A stretch of DNA of 64,000 nt from Zhongshania marina (lineage in GTDB: Bacteria > Pseudomonadota > Gammaproteobacteria > Pseudomonadales > Spongiibacteraceae): contig NZ_PQGG01000029.1 of NCBI RefSeq assembly GCF_002915595.1, forward strand, positions 29,906 to 93,905, given 5' to 3'. Both the position numbers and the translations under genes were made by a program. A model generated the notes under the pieces. The model did no database searches, was not told where the DNA came from, and worked only from the letters and a program-made list of their open reading frames with translations. Below, piece by piece: positions 28,065 through 37,672 of this stretch (the first letter of the stretch is position 1; every line of letters starts with the position of its first letter).

Positions 28065-30307
28065 TCATCATCGTCCACTTGCAAGCGACGAGCGGCTACT
28101 ACCGCCAGCAGACGCCAAAGAATGATTGTTAACAGCACAACTAGCAGTAGCGCACACGCCGCCAAGATAAAGGGATGCTTAGAGAAGTGATACCAAATCA
28201 AGGTCTGGAGTGGCAGGTGCCCCACGAAATAGGGTTTACCAACAATATAACTCGCAACAGAATCACCCCTAAACATCGCCACCGAGCCGAAAATATATGG
28301 TAGTCGTCCGGGTGTATTTAAAGAGCGAGTGACATCCAATAGATCCTGATCGCGGGTGCCCAGCATCGCAACCACACTGCGCTCATCGTCAAAGGGCGAT
28401 TGCATACCAATCAAGGCACCGAAAGCACCGTTGGCATTGAGGCTAACTTGTTCTGCAGTTGTCCACGCGCCATCTTCACTCCAAGGAAAATAGCGTAAAT
28501 TGCCAAGATCTTGGGGGCGATTAATTGACCGCTGGCTCTTTCTTAATAATAAAGCTGGTTGGTTTTCTTCAAGCGCCGAGTCTGCCATAGAAGGGTCTAC
28601 GCCAATCGCCAATATATCCTTATCTGCTAGCACTTTTTTGTCCCAGCTATCTAGCAGCGTTAAGCCCATACCTGGGTAGGCCACGCTGGCAGAGAGATAA
28701 CCCACCGTTTCTAATAATGACTCAATCAGTATTGGGCTCGGCGATGGCGGAATCACCACTGCGGTATCTGATAAATCAGCCATTCGCGTAAAGGGGTAAC
28801 CCGCCGTCGCAAATACCTGAAGATTTGGCATTTCGATATAGTGGGGATAACCGGTGAAATCTATTGTCGAATCCGCTTCAAGAATTGCACGGGGACTACC
28901 CGCAGGGATGGTCCGGCAAGCACCGCTATTCACTGCGGCAAAGGCAAAACGAAAACTCATTCTATTTAAGCTGCCTACCTGAAAAGCAGGAATACGAATT
29001 CTGTCACCACCGCCTAGGAAGCCATCATCCAGCAGAGGAACCCGCACCCGCTTTGCCTCACCATTTATACCTTTAGTAGTTAAGCTAAACGCCTCAACAA
29101 ACTGGCCATTGATAGACATACTCAAGCTGGAGTCATCACTGTCATTTTCCGGCGGTGAATAGCGATAACGTAGATCCAATGGGATACCACGGCTTTGCCA
29201 AGTAAACAGATCCGGCGGAACACGAAGCGACACTGATATATCGCTGGGTTTACGCCCCTCTACCTGCAAGACCATTGGGTCGTCGACCAACTCACCCAGC
29301 TTTACCGGGCGATCGGTTCTAATCCAACTGGGGGAATCATAGGGCACGCGGGGCTGTATCTGCTGCGCCTTCGATATTGTTGCCACCGGGCCACTCAATA
29401 ACTCTGAACCCAGTGCTAGACCGCGAACCGCCGTCAAGAGTTGCTCGCTATCTCGGCCTTGAATCAACAAGAGTTTCACGTAGGGGTTGTCGGGGTGGGT
29501 AATAATTTGCAGAGTAGGTTCATCTACCTCGGGGAAGTCCACCAAAAAAGCGGGTCGATTAGTATTTGTCAGCATCACTACCGCATGCTGTTCAGGCGCC
29601 TTATCAATTAAGACTGGAAAATTCACTCCCCGCCACTTAGCCTGCGAACCAAAATATGAGGCCGCCAATGTCGCGGCGTATACCGTATCAATTTCATAAT
29701 CAGGACCAAATACGACAGGCAAAGTCAGCTTGCTAAAATCGCGACGATCAAAAAACGGCGCTGGTAATATGCTGAGGTCATTGCTTAAACGAACGCGACG
29801 GCTATTCAACACCACCTCGCTCGCCTGGCTTATTTCTGCCCAAATAGCAGGGTCGCTGGGATTCCAGCACTCTTGATCCAAGTGGCCCACCAACTCAATA
29901 CGAAGTTGGTTGTAATCGCTAAAATAACGGGAGTCTAGTGGCAAACGAACGCTATCGCGCTGACCTTTATTTAACTCCGTTACCGGCACCGCATGCTGGA
30001 GTTCACCGTTTAGGTATATTTTAAGGTGCGACAAAACTTCAATTAAGGCGGGCGAACTGATGAAGTCTAATTTCAGCTCGGCATCTTTAACAATGCGATC
30101 CAAACGAGAGCCAAAACCCAAATAAACACTGGTCTCGCTGCCCTGCACGTCCAATGAATCTGCGAACCCCAAACTGGTAAATGTCATGGTCTCACTAACA
30201 AGACTTCTTGGGTCAGGCTCGCCGCTCCCGCTCTTTTCCTCAGCGAAACTGAAGACTGGGAACATAACTAACCATACCAGCAGTGATAAAACCTTTGCGT
30301 TTAGCAA
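28061..30307 (-). CDS. bcsB: Cellulose synthase regulatory subunit BcsB
   Basis: A 748-residue periplasmic subunit with a signal peptide (residues 1-22) and one C-terminal membrane helix (about 718-740, LAACALLLVVLLTIILWRLL). It partners BcsA and guides the glucan through its carbohydrate-binding domains. The family blocks FGSRLDRIV, LPLDSRYFSDYNQLRIELVG and WSEDGAWTTAEQVSL are present. It appears to start at a TTG (30307) with AGGGACAGG ahead. It is spaced 16 bp from bcsA and overlaps bcsZ by four bases. Confidence 0.95.
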   Translation of the reverse strand: MLNAKVLSLLVWLVMFPVFSFAEEKSGSGEPDPRSLVSETMTFTSLGFADSLDVQGSETSVYLGFGSRLDRIVKDAELKLDFISSPALIEVLSHLKIYLNGELQHAVPVTELNKGQRDSVRLPLDSRYFSDYNQLRIELVGHLDQECWNPSDPAIWAEISQASEVVLNSRRVRLSNDLSILPAPFFDRRDFSKLTLPVVFGPDYEIDTVYAATLAASYFGSQAKWRGVNFPVLIDKAPEQHAVVMLTNTNRPAFLVDFPEVDEPTLQIITHPDNPYVKLLLIQGRDSEQLLTAVRGLALGSELLSGPVATISKAQQIQPRVPYDSPSWIRTDRPVKLGELVDDPMVLQVEGRKPSDISVSLRVPPDLFTWQSRGIPLDLRYRYSPPENDSDDSSLSMSINGQFVEAFSLTTKGINGEAKRVRVPLLDDGFLGGGDRIRIPAFQVGSLNRMSFRFAFAAVNSGACRTIPAGSPRAILEADSTIDFTGYPHYIEMPNLQVFATAGYPFTRMADLSDTAVVIPPSPSPILIESLLETVGYLSASVAYPGMGLTLLDSWDKKVLADKDILAIGVDPSMADSALEENQPALLLRKSQRSINRPQDLGNLRYFPWSEDGAWTTAEQVSLNANGAFGALIGMQSPFDDERSVVAMLGTRDQDLLDVTRSLNTPGRLPYIFGSVAMFRGDSVASYIVGKPYFVGHLPLQTLIWYHFSKHPFILAACALLLVVLLTIILWRLLAVVAARRLQVDDDE

Positions 30308-30323
30308 GACCTGTCCCTCATGT

Positions 30324-32993
30324 TTAATTCCTCACCGCCAGTGCTACATTACGAGGACGGAATGTGGCTAATCCCTCCACCATCCAGATCACCGCAGCAT
30401 AAATTTGTGGTATGGGTTTTGGCGAATTCCGCAGCAAGCGGTTATAGCCCTGCACTGCAGAGCTAACCACTTGCCCCATACTTATTGAGGGTACATCTTC
30501 AGAGTAAGACTCTTTCCAATCCACCCAGGTATCCGCTTTTGCAAATGTGCACTGAACATAATCGATTGTTTGCCGAACAGACAATTTAGGCAAGCGCGTA
30601 CCAAGCACTCCGTCCTTTGCATATACCACATGCAGCGGAAAGGTAAACTCTTCATTGCCTCTACGCAGAACAACGTCCAACTTCGTAGAATTACGAAGTA
30701 AACTGCTGTCAGCTACCTCAAAGCGCAAACCACCAAAAGAAAAATCACGTACCGTTGCTTGAATTCGATGGCCCGTAGGTAATATCAAACTTGCCAAAAT
30801 CCCCACATCGACCCTAGGCGCCGTCCTTACCTGCTTGGCCTCCGCCCCTACCGCAGCAGCGGCCCCAAGAATTAGCATATTGTAAAAGGTCCACATTAGG
30901 TTCACTACCACTGCTGAAATTTCCTCACTGGGCCCAGAAATTATTCTAACAATTCCCCATATAACCCCAGCAACATTAAGTACCACCAAGGCGATATAAG
31001 GTTTGGATATTACCCAATCGTAGTAATCCCGCTCAATAGTCCCACCCTTAGCGGTGACGTTGAAAGTACCTTTATGAGGCGCAAATAGGGCCACTGTAGT
31101 TGGCCTAGCCACATACCAAGCCAGCACTGACTCATATACTTCGCCCCAGAAGGAATAGCGGTATTTTCCCTGCAACATAGAGTTGACCGAGGCGGTATGA
31201 ACCATATGTGGAATGACATACATCAACAACACCAAGGCCGGCGCATAAATAATGTAGGTATGCAGAAGTAAAAACGCTAACGGCGCCGTCAAAAATATCA
31301 AACGAGGAACACCAGATAAAAAATGCAGCATGGCGTTAAAATAACAAAGCCGTTGCTGCCAGCGCAGTCCGGGGCCAGTTAGGGGATTATCTAAACGTAA
31401 AATTTGGGCCATCCCCCGCGCCCAACGAATACGCTGACCAATATGCGCAGACAAGGTTTCCGTTGCCAAACCAGCGGATATCGGCGCGCTCAGGTAAGCA
31501 GAGCCATAACCCTTTCTATGCATACGCAGAGAGGTATGAGCATCTTCTGTGACCGTTTCTACCGCTATCCCACCCACTTCTTCAAGTGGCTTACGACGCA
31601 AGATTGCACAAGAACCGCAAAAAAACGTGCCTCCCCAGAGGTCGTTGCCATCTTGAATTAATCCGTAGAAAAGATTGCCCTCATTTGGAATTTTTCTAAA
31701 GGTTGCCAAATTTCTTTCGAAAGGGTCAGGCGAGTAAAAATGATGAGGGGTCTGAACCAGTGCTAAGCTGGGGTCTTTTATGAGCCAGCCCATGGTCATC
31801 TGGAAAAACGCGCGAGTCGGTATATGGTCGCAATCAAAAATAGCGACGTATTCTGCGTTGGTCTTAGTAAGCGCGTAATTAATATTGCCGGCTTTCGCGT
31901 GGTTATTCACCGGCCTACGAATATAATTCACGCCCACCTGCGCAGCAAAATCTCGGAAACTATCGCGTTTACCGTCGTCAAGAATATGAATGTTCAGTTT
32001 ATCTTGCGGCCAGTCCAAACCTAAACTGGCGTAAACCGTTGCCTTAACCACATCCAACTCTTCATTGTAAGTGGGAATAAACAGGTCAATCGTCGGCCAA
32101 GTATTTACGTCCTCCGGAAGGGCTTGAGGCGTTCTTTTTAGAGGCCAAACATTTTGAAAATAGCCCAGTACCAAAACAACCCAGGCATAAATTTCTGCCG
32201 CCAATAACACTATGCCAAAAGTAAGCCCTACCGGACTATCCCAATTTAAGGTGTTGGTACTACGCCACCAGATGTAACGCGTAGACACCAGTAATGACAG
32301 CACGATTAGCAGCATACTTGAAAAACGCCCAGGCATACGCTGTAAAATCCAAGCCATAAATAGCAGCGCACATACAAAGGCCGCCTGTGCCTCTAAACTA
32401 AATGGCACGGTAATGCACAATAAACTTAAGACCAAAACAGCCACTATTAAAAGCCCGTCTCGCCAAGATAGCCGCTCCCAAAGACTCGACGCAGAGCGCT
32501 TTTTCAAATTTGCCGAAAGCGTTCCATCGACGTGACTTTCGGTATGTCGATTTCCCCACTCCAACACTAGCCGAAACCAGCCTAGTAAAACAGCCAGCAA
32601 TTTTTGATAGTATTTAGCGAAATGGCGGGCGGTACCGACGGTCTTTTTAACAGAACGACGCGCCGAGTGCGGCCGAACAAACATCAGCCAAAAAAGTTGT
32701 ACCAAAGCCCTTATAGGGTCATCGATACGAGGCCTACTAAAATCAATTTGCGGGAAGAAGTGTTGCGGCAAACACCAACTTTCAACGCCAGCAATACGAG
32801 GTTTTAAAAATATAAAAGCAAACAGCAACCAAACAGTGACAAGCACCCGCCCAGCAATTGAATAGCCACGCGCGCCCTTTAAGCAAATAAATTGGTGCCG
32901 CAATTCATTTTGCAGCCAAGGTTTAAACAATCCCAGCAGCGGCAAGCTAGCCTCTTGAACGATACCGCGCCTCTTACGCAAGCCCTCTCTCAC
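30324..32993 (-). CDS. bcsA: Cellulose synthase catalytic subunit BcsA
   Basis: An 889-residue inner-membrane GT2 enzyme that polymerises UDP-glucose. The catalytic set is intact: Asp339/340 (HILDDG), FDCDH (Asp387, Asp389), TEDA (Asp484) and QRIRW (520-524). At the C-terminus a PilZ domain shows RTAPR (Arg723, Arg727) and DFSFGG (Asp750, Ser752, Gly755), so it should be switched on by cyclic-di-GMP. The long N-terminal region resembles the enterobacterial form. The start is GTG, overlapping the bcsQ stop (GTGA). Confidence 0.97.
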   Translation of the reverse strand: MREGLRKRRGIVQEASLPLLGLFKPWLQNELRHQFICLKGARGYSIAGRVLVTVWLLFAFIFLKPRIAGVESWCLPQHFFPQIDFSRPRIDDPIRALVQLFWLMFVRPHSARRSVKKTVGTARHFAKYYQKLLAVLLGWFRLVLEWGNRHTESHVDGTLSANLKKRSASSLWERLSWRDGLLIVAVLVLSLLCITVPFSLEAQAAFVCALLFMAWILQRMPGRFSSMLLIVLSLLVSTRYIWWRSTNTLNWDSPVGLTFGIVLLAAEIYAWVVLVLGYFQNVWPLKRTPQALPEDVNTWPTIDLFIPTYNEELDVVKATVYASLGLDWPQDKLNIHILDDGKRDSFRDFAAQVGVNYIRRPVNNHAKAGNINYALTKTNAEYVAIFDCDHIPTRAFFQMTMGWLIKDPSLALVQTPHHFYSPDPFERNLATFRKIPNEGNLFYGLIQDGNDLWGGTFFCGSCAILRRKPLEEVGGIAVETVTEDAHTSLRMHRKGYGSAYLSAPISAGLATETLSAHIGQRIRWARGMAQILRLDNPLTGPGLRWQQRLCYFNAMLHFLSGVPRLIFLTAPLAFLLLHTYIIYAPALVLLMYVIPHMVHTASVNSMLQGKYRYSFWGEVYESVLAWYVARPTTVALFAPHKGTFNVTAKGGTIERDYYDWVISKPYIALVVLNVAGVIWGIVRIISGPSEEISAVVVNLMWTFYNMLILGAAAAVGAEAKQVRTAPRVDVGILASLILPTGHRIQATVRDFSFGGLRFEVADSSLLRNSTKLDVVLRRGNEEFTFPLHVVYAKDGVLGTRLPKLSVRQTIDYVQCTFAKADTWVDWKESYSEDVPSISMGQVVSSAVQGYNRLLRNSPKPIPQIYAAVIWMVEGLATFRPRNVALAVRN

Positions 32994-33751
32994 GAAGGCA
33001 CCTTGGGTAATTTATTGACACACCAAACAGCGAGCAAATAAAAATCTAAGGCTGCAGCACTATTAGGTGCGTAGCTGTTTAGTGTTTGTAAATGCGCAAA
33101 CGCCTCGGGGACCGCAGCGTCGTGGTGAATAATATTAGATATAAGGTGATGCTCTAACTCTCGCCGCATCACCAACAACAGGTCTCGCTGCAGTTCATTT
33201 TCTGTTTTCACAGCGTTTAACAATATTTCGCAATCTGTCAGTAATTGCTGGCCTAATGGATGGGATACCAGTAATCGATAAGACTGCAGATCCGCTCTTG
33301 CTATCAGCAAGGAATAATCAGCCAAATCCTTTAGGGCTGAAAATTGCGCAGAACAATAACCCGTCAGCGGAGCCGAAAAATCCAGTAGCAAATAGTCAAG
33401 AGGCTCGCCGCTGAGAGCGTGGCAAATATCCGCGATATGCTTGGGCTTCTCAGTCAAGTTGCGACGCAGAGTGGCCAAGGATTCAACATCCAGCATCCCA
33501 AAGGGTAATACTCTCCCTCCATCCATAGCCTCAAACCCACACTCCACCCAACTTTGGGAAAGAGAGGCGCTGCGTGCCCAGCCATCTACAGCATCGCTGG
33601 CAACGCCAAAATGCAGGGCTAATAGATTATCTGGCGTGCAATCGATAGCGAGACAACGATGACCAAGGCCCTGTAACGCCGCAGCCAAATTGGCGGTGAC
33701 CGTTGTGACTCCGTTGCCACCGCCGATTGAATGAAGAAGAATAATTTTCAA
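32990..33751 (-). CDS. bcsQ: BcsQ MinD/ParA-like ATPase
   Basis: A 253-residue SIMIBI-class NTPase required for cellulose secretion and polar localisation in enterobacteria, where it partners BcsR. The P-loop is GGGNGVTT (residues 10-17) without the signature lysine, which is a known feature of the family. The following CLAIDCTPDNLLALHFGV block is typical of BcsQ. It starts at a TTG directly after the bcsR stop codon. Confidence 0.9.
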   Translation of the reverse strand: MKIILLHSIGGGNGVTTVTANLAAALQGLGHRCLAIDCTPDNLLALHFGVASDAVDGWARSASLSQSWVECGFEAMDGGRVLPFGMLDVESLATLRRNLTEKPKHIADICHALSGEPLDYLLLDFSAPLTGYCSAQFSALKDLADYSLLIARADLQSYRLLVSHPLGQQLLTDCEILLNAVKTENELQRDLLLVMRRELEHHLISNIIHHDAAVPEAFAHLQTLNSYAPNSAAALDFYLLAVWCVNKLPKVPS

Positions 33752-33964
33752 TTACTCACCACCCGCGCTGATATTAGAGTTTGACCCGACGAACCAATTG
33801 GCGCCCTTCGCCTTGCTATGTAATTCGGCCAACAATGGCCAGCGCCGAATTATCTGCTGGTAGCGGTGCAACTCAACCACCTCAACATACTGCCTATCCT
33901 TTAGGGCATAAGCTCGGTATATTGCCCGCACATCCTCGCTCAGCTTCCTTTGTCCATCCACCAC
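33752..33964 (-). CDS. bcsR: BcsR-like small cellulose protein
   Basis: A 70-residue protein carrying the RRWPLLAEL motif (about residues 40-48) that marks the BcsR/YhjR family, with an N-terminal helical half (DVRAIYRAYALKDRQYVEV). BcsR binds BcsQ and stabilises the secretion complex. It is the first gene of the minus-strand operon and directly abuts bcsQ. The divergent bcsE start is 211 bp away, so the space between them holds both operon promoters. Confidence 0.85.
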   Translation of the reverse strand: MVDGQRKLSEDVRAIYRAYALKDRQYVEVVELHRYQQIIRRWPLLAELHSKAKGANWFVGSNSNISAGGE

Positions 33965-34175
33965 TATCCCGATCCTTTATTGCCATTACGACTAGATAGC
34001 CAAACCCTTTACTTCTTTTCCAAACACGTATAAGGCATTATACAGATCAGGCTGACGTAACCGAGTTCCTTTTTCCGGTTTTGCCGGCTAATTATCAAAG
34101 TAATTCGGCAATACTCATCATTAACTAGCTATGTATCGATATAGCAGTTTGCTGTGAAGGATCAACAAACACACT

Positions 34176-35780
34176 ATGCTAGGCATTTCTGAGCTCCCTG
34201 CCAACGCCTTCACTTTCCGCGAAGGCGCCGTGTATTGCTACTTTAGCCCAGCATTACGAGATGCAGCCCCACTGTTCCTGAGACTAATAAATAGCAGTAC
34301 ACGGAGCTACTTTGCCATAGATTGCTCAGAATACGAGCTATTTTCAGGGCTGGACGCGCAAACCCAAGACAATTTATGCAAAACCTTCTCGTCCCCGCGA
34401 CACCCAGCATTCTTTTGGCATTCAAGTACTGAAGAATCAAAAAAACGAAACCTGAGCACATTTTTAGCCGACAGCCAACGCCTCCACCCAAGAAGCAATA
34501 CCCTGCTCATTATCGCAATACACGCAGATCGTATAGCTAATGACACGCCAAAACGGCGTAGTCGTCAAATATCGCAATGGGCAAACTGGGCCAGACAAAA
34601 AAAGCTGAGCGTTTTATTCCATTTCTATGGTGACTATCAGTCTCTGCGCCCTACCTTGATTAAAGATAGCGCTCAAATTGCCGGCATGCTAAGTCTACAA
34701 CCCATTAGCCGGCATAAACTCAACGTCCATTTGCACTACTGGTATAGCAGCGTAGACGTCATTGCTGACCAAGAATATTTCCTTAACACCGCCGACACTA
34801 ATTGCTTATCGGCAATTGAGCACCAAGCCAGCCACGGCATTACTGATTCAACAACAGCGATTGATGAAGACCACATTCATATTGCAGCACCGGCACTCAC
34901 CGGCGCAGATCAAGTAGCTAGTAACCGCACAATTATGACGCACTCTGCCAGCGACAATCGTAGGCTTATCGAATCGATCAAGCATCTAGACGCCGCAACC
35001 GTGGTATTTAGCTGCGCCGAGCCCAATGATGCCCGAGATGTAGCAGTTATGTGCTACGAATTACGTACCAAGTATGGTGGCCGCCCAAAACTGATCATCC
35101 GCGAGCTTAAGCCCTGTCTCCGCTATTCTGATACTCGTTTCCTGTTGCGAAGCGGTGCTAACTTGGTTGTGCCATCCTCAGTTGCATTTTCCGATTTTCT
35201 CGACCAAATTGACGCCCTGCAAGGTCAAGTGATGATTCGAAGCCTACCCGCGTCACTGAGTGATATGCTGGAATCGTGGAACGGCATAAGTCTGCGCGGC
35301 TACTTTGAACCACAAGAATTCGTTCAACACGCACAATTAGCACTAGATACCTCGCGGCAAGACGACCTCGACCTTGTATTGCTACTACTAAAGCCCTCTA
35401 AGACCATTGCCATAGAACATTGCTTAAGCCTCTGTAATATAACTCGCAACGGCGACTTAGTTACGGTTTGCGACGGTGAGCTTTATATACTATTCGGGGC
35501 CTGTCGCGCCGCGGATGCAGATACGGCATTACGTAATAGCTTTGCACTTCCACCCCAAGAAATTTTCGCTGAAACGCTTCAATTTAGTGAAGTTGCCGAC
35601 ATAGAAGAAGCGATAGCCAGTATACTGCCAGCTCGTGATTTTTTAAGTGCCGAAAAAGGCCAGCAGCTGCTCAGCCTAGCCCCAAATCAGCTAGGCCGTA
35701 GCCAAGATGCGTTTACATTGCTATCAGAGCCGAGAACCTCGGCTAAACCGGTCACCTTACTATCTCGGCACAAATCTTAA
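34176..35780 (+). CDS. bcsE: BcsE cyclic-di-GMP-binding protein
   Basis: A 534-residue cytoplasmic protein of the BcsE family, which raises cellulose output. The GIL domain fills the C-terminal half, with the cyclic-di-GMP I-site RxGD as Arg424-Asn-Gly426-Asp427 in LCNITRNGDLVT. LRSGANLVVPSS (about 324-335) and the CRAADADTALRNSF block also match the enterobacterial protein. It has GAAGGA about 15 bases before the ATG. It heads the plus-strand arm bcsE-F-G-G. Confidence 0.92.
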   Translation: MLGISELPANAFTFREGAVYCYFSPALRDAAPLFLRLINSSTRSYFAIDCSEYELFSGLDAQTQDNLCKTFSSPRHPAFFWHSSTEESKKRNLSTFLADSQRLHPRSNTLLIIAIHADRIANDTPKRRSRQISQWANWARQKKLSVLFHFYGDYQSLRPTLIKDSAQIAGMLSLQPISRHKLNVHLHYWYSSVDVIADQEYFLNTADTNCLSAIEHQASHGITDSTTAIDEDHIHIAAPALTGADQVASNRTIMTHSASDNRRLIESIKHLDAATVVFSCAEPNDARDVAVMCYELRTKYGGRPKLIIRELKPCLRYSDTRFLLRSGANLVVPSSVAFSDFLDQIDALQGQVMIRSLPASLSDMLESWNGISLRGYFEPQEFVQHAQLALDTSRQDDLDLVLLLLKPSKTIAIEHCLSLCNITRNGDLVTVCDGELYILFGACRAADADTALRNSFALPPQEIFAETLQFSEVADIEEAIASILPARDFLSAEKGQQLLSLAPNQLGRSQDAFTLLSEPRTSAKPVTLLSRHKS

Positions 35781-35827
35781 TCATCAGTAAATGCGAATAA
35801 GCGATATGAACGCGGTAGCTAGTTAGT

Positions 35828-36031
35828 ATGAACATAGACAGTTTTATAAGTACGATATTAATCGGCTTTTTTGCAGGCAGCCTTGTCGGCTATTTTGCCC
35901 GCGAGGTATTTTCGACCCTGCGTGCCATTATTTTTCGGGTTTACGGCAAGCCTCGCTTCTTACAGCCATTTGATGCCGGGAATATTAAGAAAAACACCAA
36001 TTCAATGGCTAGCGGTGAGTCACCACAATGA
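35828..36031 (+). CDS. bcsF: BcsF small membrane protein
   Basis: A 67-residue protein with one membrane helix (about residues 7-24) and a basic cytoplasmic tail. It corresponds in size, order and character to BcsF (YhjT), which recruits BcsE to the membrane and helps the BcsG phosphoethanolamine system. The stop codon overlaps the start of the first bcsG (ATGA), so they are coupled. Confidence 0.85.
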   Translation: MNIDSFISTILIGFFAGSLVGYFAREVFSTLRAIIFRVYGKPRFLQPFDAGNIKKNTNSMASGESPQ

Positions 36032-37632
36032 CTGAAGTGAATGCCGCACGCCCCACAACATCAAGCGGTCTAGGCTGGTGGAATCTCTATTTTATTGTCA
36101 AAATCATTTTGTTTGTTCGCGGGGTTATTGAATTTCACCCATTAGAAAACCTCAGCTTATTGGCGCTTCTGCTACTACCCATTGGCAATAAGATCATCAA
36201 CGTGGTGCGTCACCTCATCGCCCTTCCTTTTGCGCTGTGGTTATTTCATTACGACTCTTTTTTACCACCATTGGAAAGACTGGTAGCACAGATGGATCAG
36301 CTGATGGCCTTTGAATGGTCATACTTACTCGAATTAGTCATGCGCTTTGTGCCACCAAGCGCACTGCTCGGGGTATTTTTATTGGTCGCTGGCTACTACT
36401 ACCTTGCGAAGTTCTTCCGAGTTTCGGTAATGGTGGTACTTGCGTGTTTTGCGGTCATTATTCCAATGGGGAGCGATAGCGACAATAGCTCTTCCGACTC
36501 ACCAGCAGTAGTAGAGGCAAAAAGTAATAATAGTGCCCCCGCCACCCGCGATGACGACAGTTTGAATCAATACCTAAATCAATTTTTTAGCAAAGAACGT
36601 CAACGGCGTGTCGACTTTCCGAATAGCACTGGCGAGGCCGCTCCCTTCGATATACTGATGATCAGTATTTGCTCGCTAGCCTGGGATGACATGAACATCG
36701 CAGGGGTCAGCAACCATCCATTCATGTCTCAATTCGACATCATATTCGACCAATTTAACTCGGCAACCTCCTACAGCGGCCCCGCCCTGCTTCGTCTAAC
36801 ACGAGCCAGCTGCGGCCAGCCCTCCCATGACGCCCTTTACCAGCCAGCTGATTCGCAGTGCAAGCTATTCGAAAACTTAAAAGCGCTAGGCTATGACGAG
36901 GCCCTGATGATGAATCACGACGGCGTGTTTAACAGCTTGCTGCAACGCACCCGTATATATGGTGGAATTGATGCTCCCTTGGTATCGCAGGAGGGTTTAA
37001 CTGTCAGCCAAAAGGCATTTGCAGGCTCACCGGTCACTCGCGACCTAGAGCTTTTGCAGCGCTGGTGGGCCGGACGGCAAGATAGTACACAACCGGTATT
37101 CGCACTCTACAACTCGGCAAGCCTTCATGACGGCAACCGTATTATGAACAGTGAGCGCGTATTTGGCACCGAAAGTTATGTTCTGCGTATACGCCGACTA
37201 TTCGACGATTTAAACCAGTTTATGGAGCAATTAAAAAGCTCTGGTCGCAATGTTATGGTCATATTAATTCCAGAGCATGGCGGTGGTTTACGGGGTGACA
37301 AAATGCAAATTTCTGGGATGCGAGAGATTGCCTCCCCCTCAATTACCCATGTTCCGGTGGCGGTAAAACTCCTAGGAAAAAATATAGAGCGCAGCGACGG
37401 CATCGTCCATGTAGATAAGCCAAGTGGTCACATGGCCTTATCGCAAATTATTGCAAATGTAATCAACACTGGGGTTTATAATGGCGGCTCGTATTCAGCT
37501 GCAAATCTAAGCGCCAACTTGCCCGAAACGGCGGCCGTATCACAGAATGAAGGTAGCACTGTCATCAAAGTTGGTAATGAGCACTATATAAGTCTCGACG
37601 GCCAACACTGGAGCATCTACCCTTCTAATTAG
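36028..37632 (+). CDS. bcsG: BcsG cellulose phosphoethanolamine transferase, copy 1
   Basis: A 534-residue inner-membrane enzyme that moves phosphoethanolamine from phosphatidylethanolamine to cellulose. Membrane helices occupy about residues 17-145, then a linker and a periplasmic alkaline-phosphatase-like domain. The zinc and nucleophile residues aligned to E. coli BcsG are kept: Cys215 (SICSLAW), Ser250 (SYSGPA), Glu416 and His417 (PEHGGG). The Cys-to-Ser spacing of 35 equals that of the E. coli enzyme. Followed 40 bp later by a second paralogue. Confidence 0.95.
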   Translation: MTEVNAARPTTSSGLGWWNLYFIVKIILFVRGVIEFHPLENLSLLALLLLPIGNKIINVVRHLIALPFALWLFHYDSFLPPLERLVAQMDQLMAFEWSYLLELVMRFVPPSALLGVFLLVAGYYYLAKFFRVSVMVVLACFAVIIPMGSDSDNSSSDSPAVVEAKSNNSAPATRDDDSLNQYLNQFFSKERQRRVDFPNSTGEAAPFDILMISICSLAWDDMNIAGVSNHPFMSQFDIIFDQFNSATSYSGPALLRLTRASCGQPSHDALYQPADSQCKLFENLKALGYDEALMMNHDGVFNSLLQRTRIYGGIDAPLVSQEGLTVSQKAFAGSPVTRDLELLQRWWAGRQDSTQPVFALYNSASLHDGNRIMNSERVFGTESYVLRIRRLFDDLNQFMEQLKSSGRNVMVILIPEHGGGLRGDKMQISGMREIASPSITHVPVAVKLLGKNIERSDGIVHVDKPSGHMALSQIIANVINTGVYNGGSYSAANLSANLPETAAVSQNEGSTVIKVGNEHYISLDGQHWSIYPSN

Positions 37633-37672
37633 TTTTTTATAAACGCAATGAAAATGGACATTTCGAAGCACT

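Noticed and set aside
32990..33751. BcsQ P-loop without the signature lysine as a sign of decay
   Set aside because: Known BcsQ proteins also lack it, so it is normal for the family.
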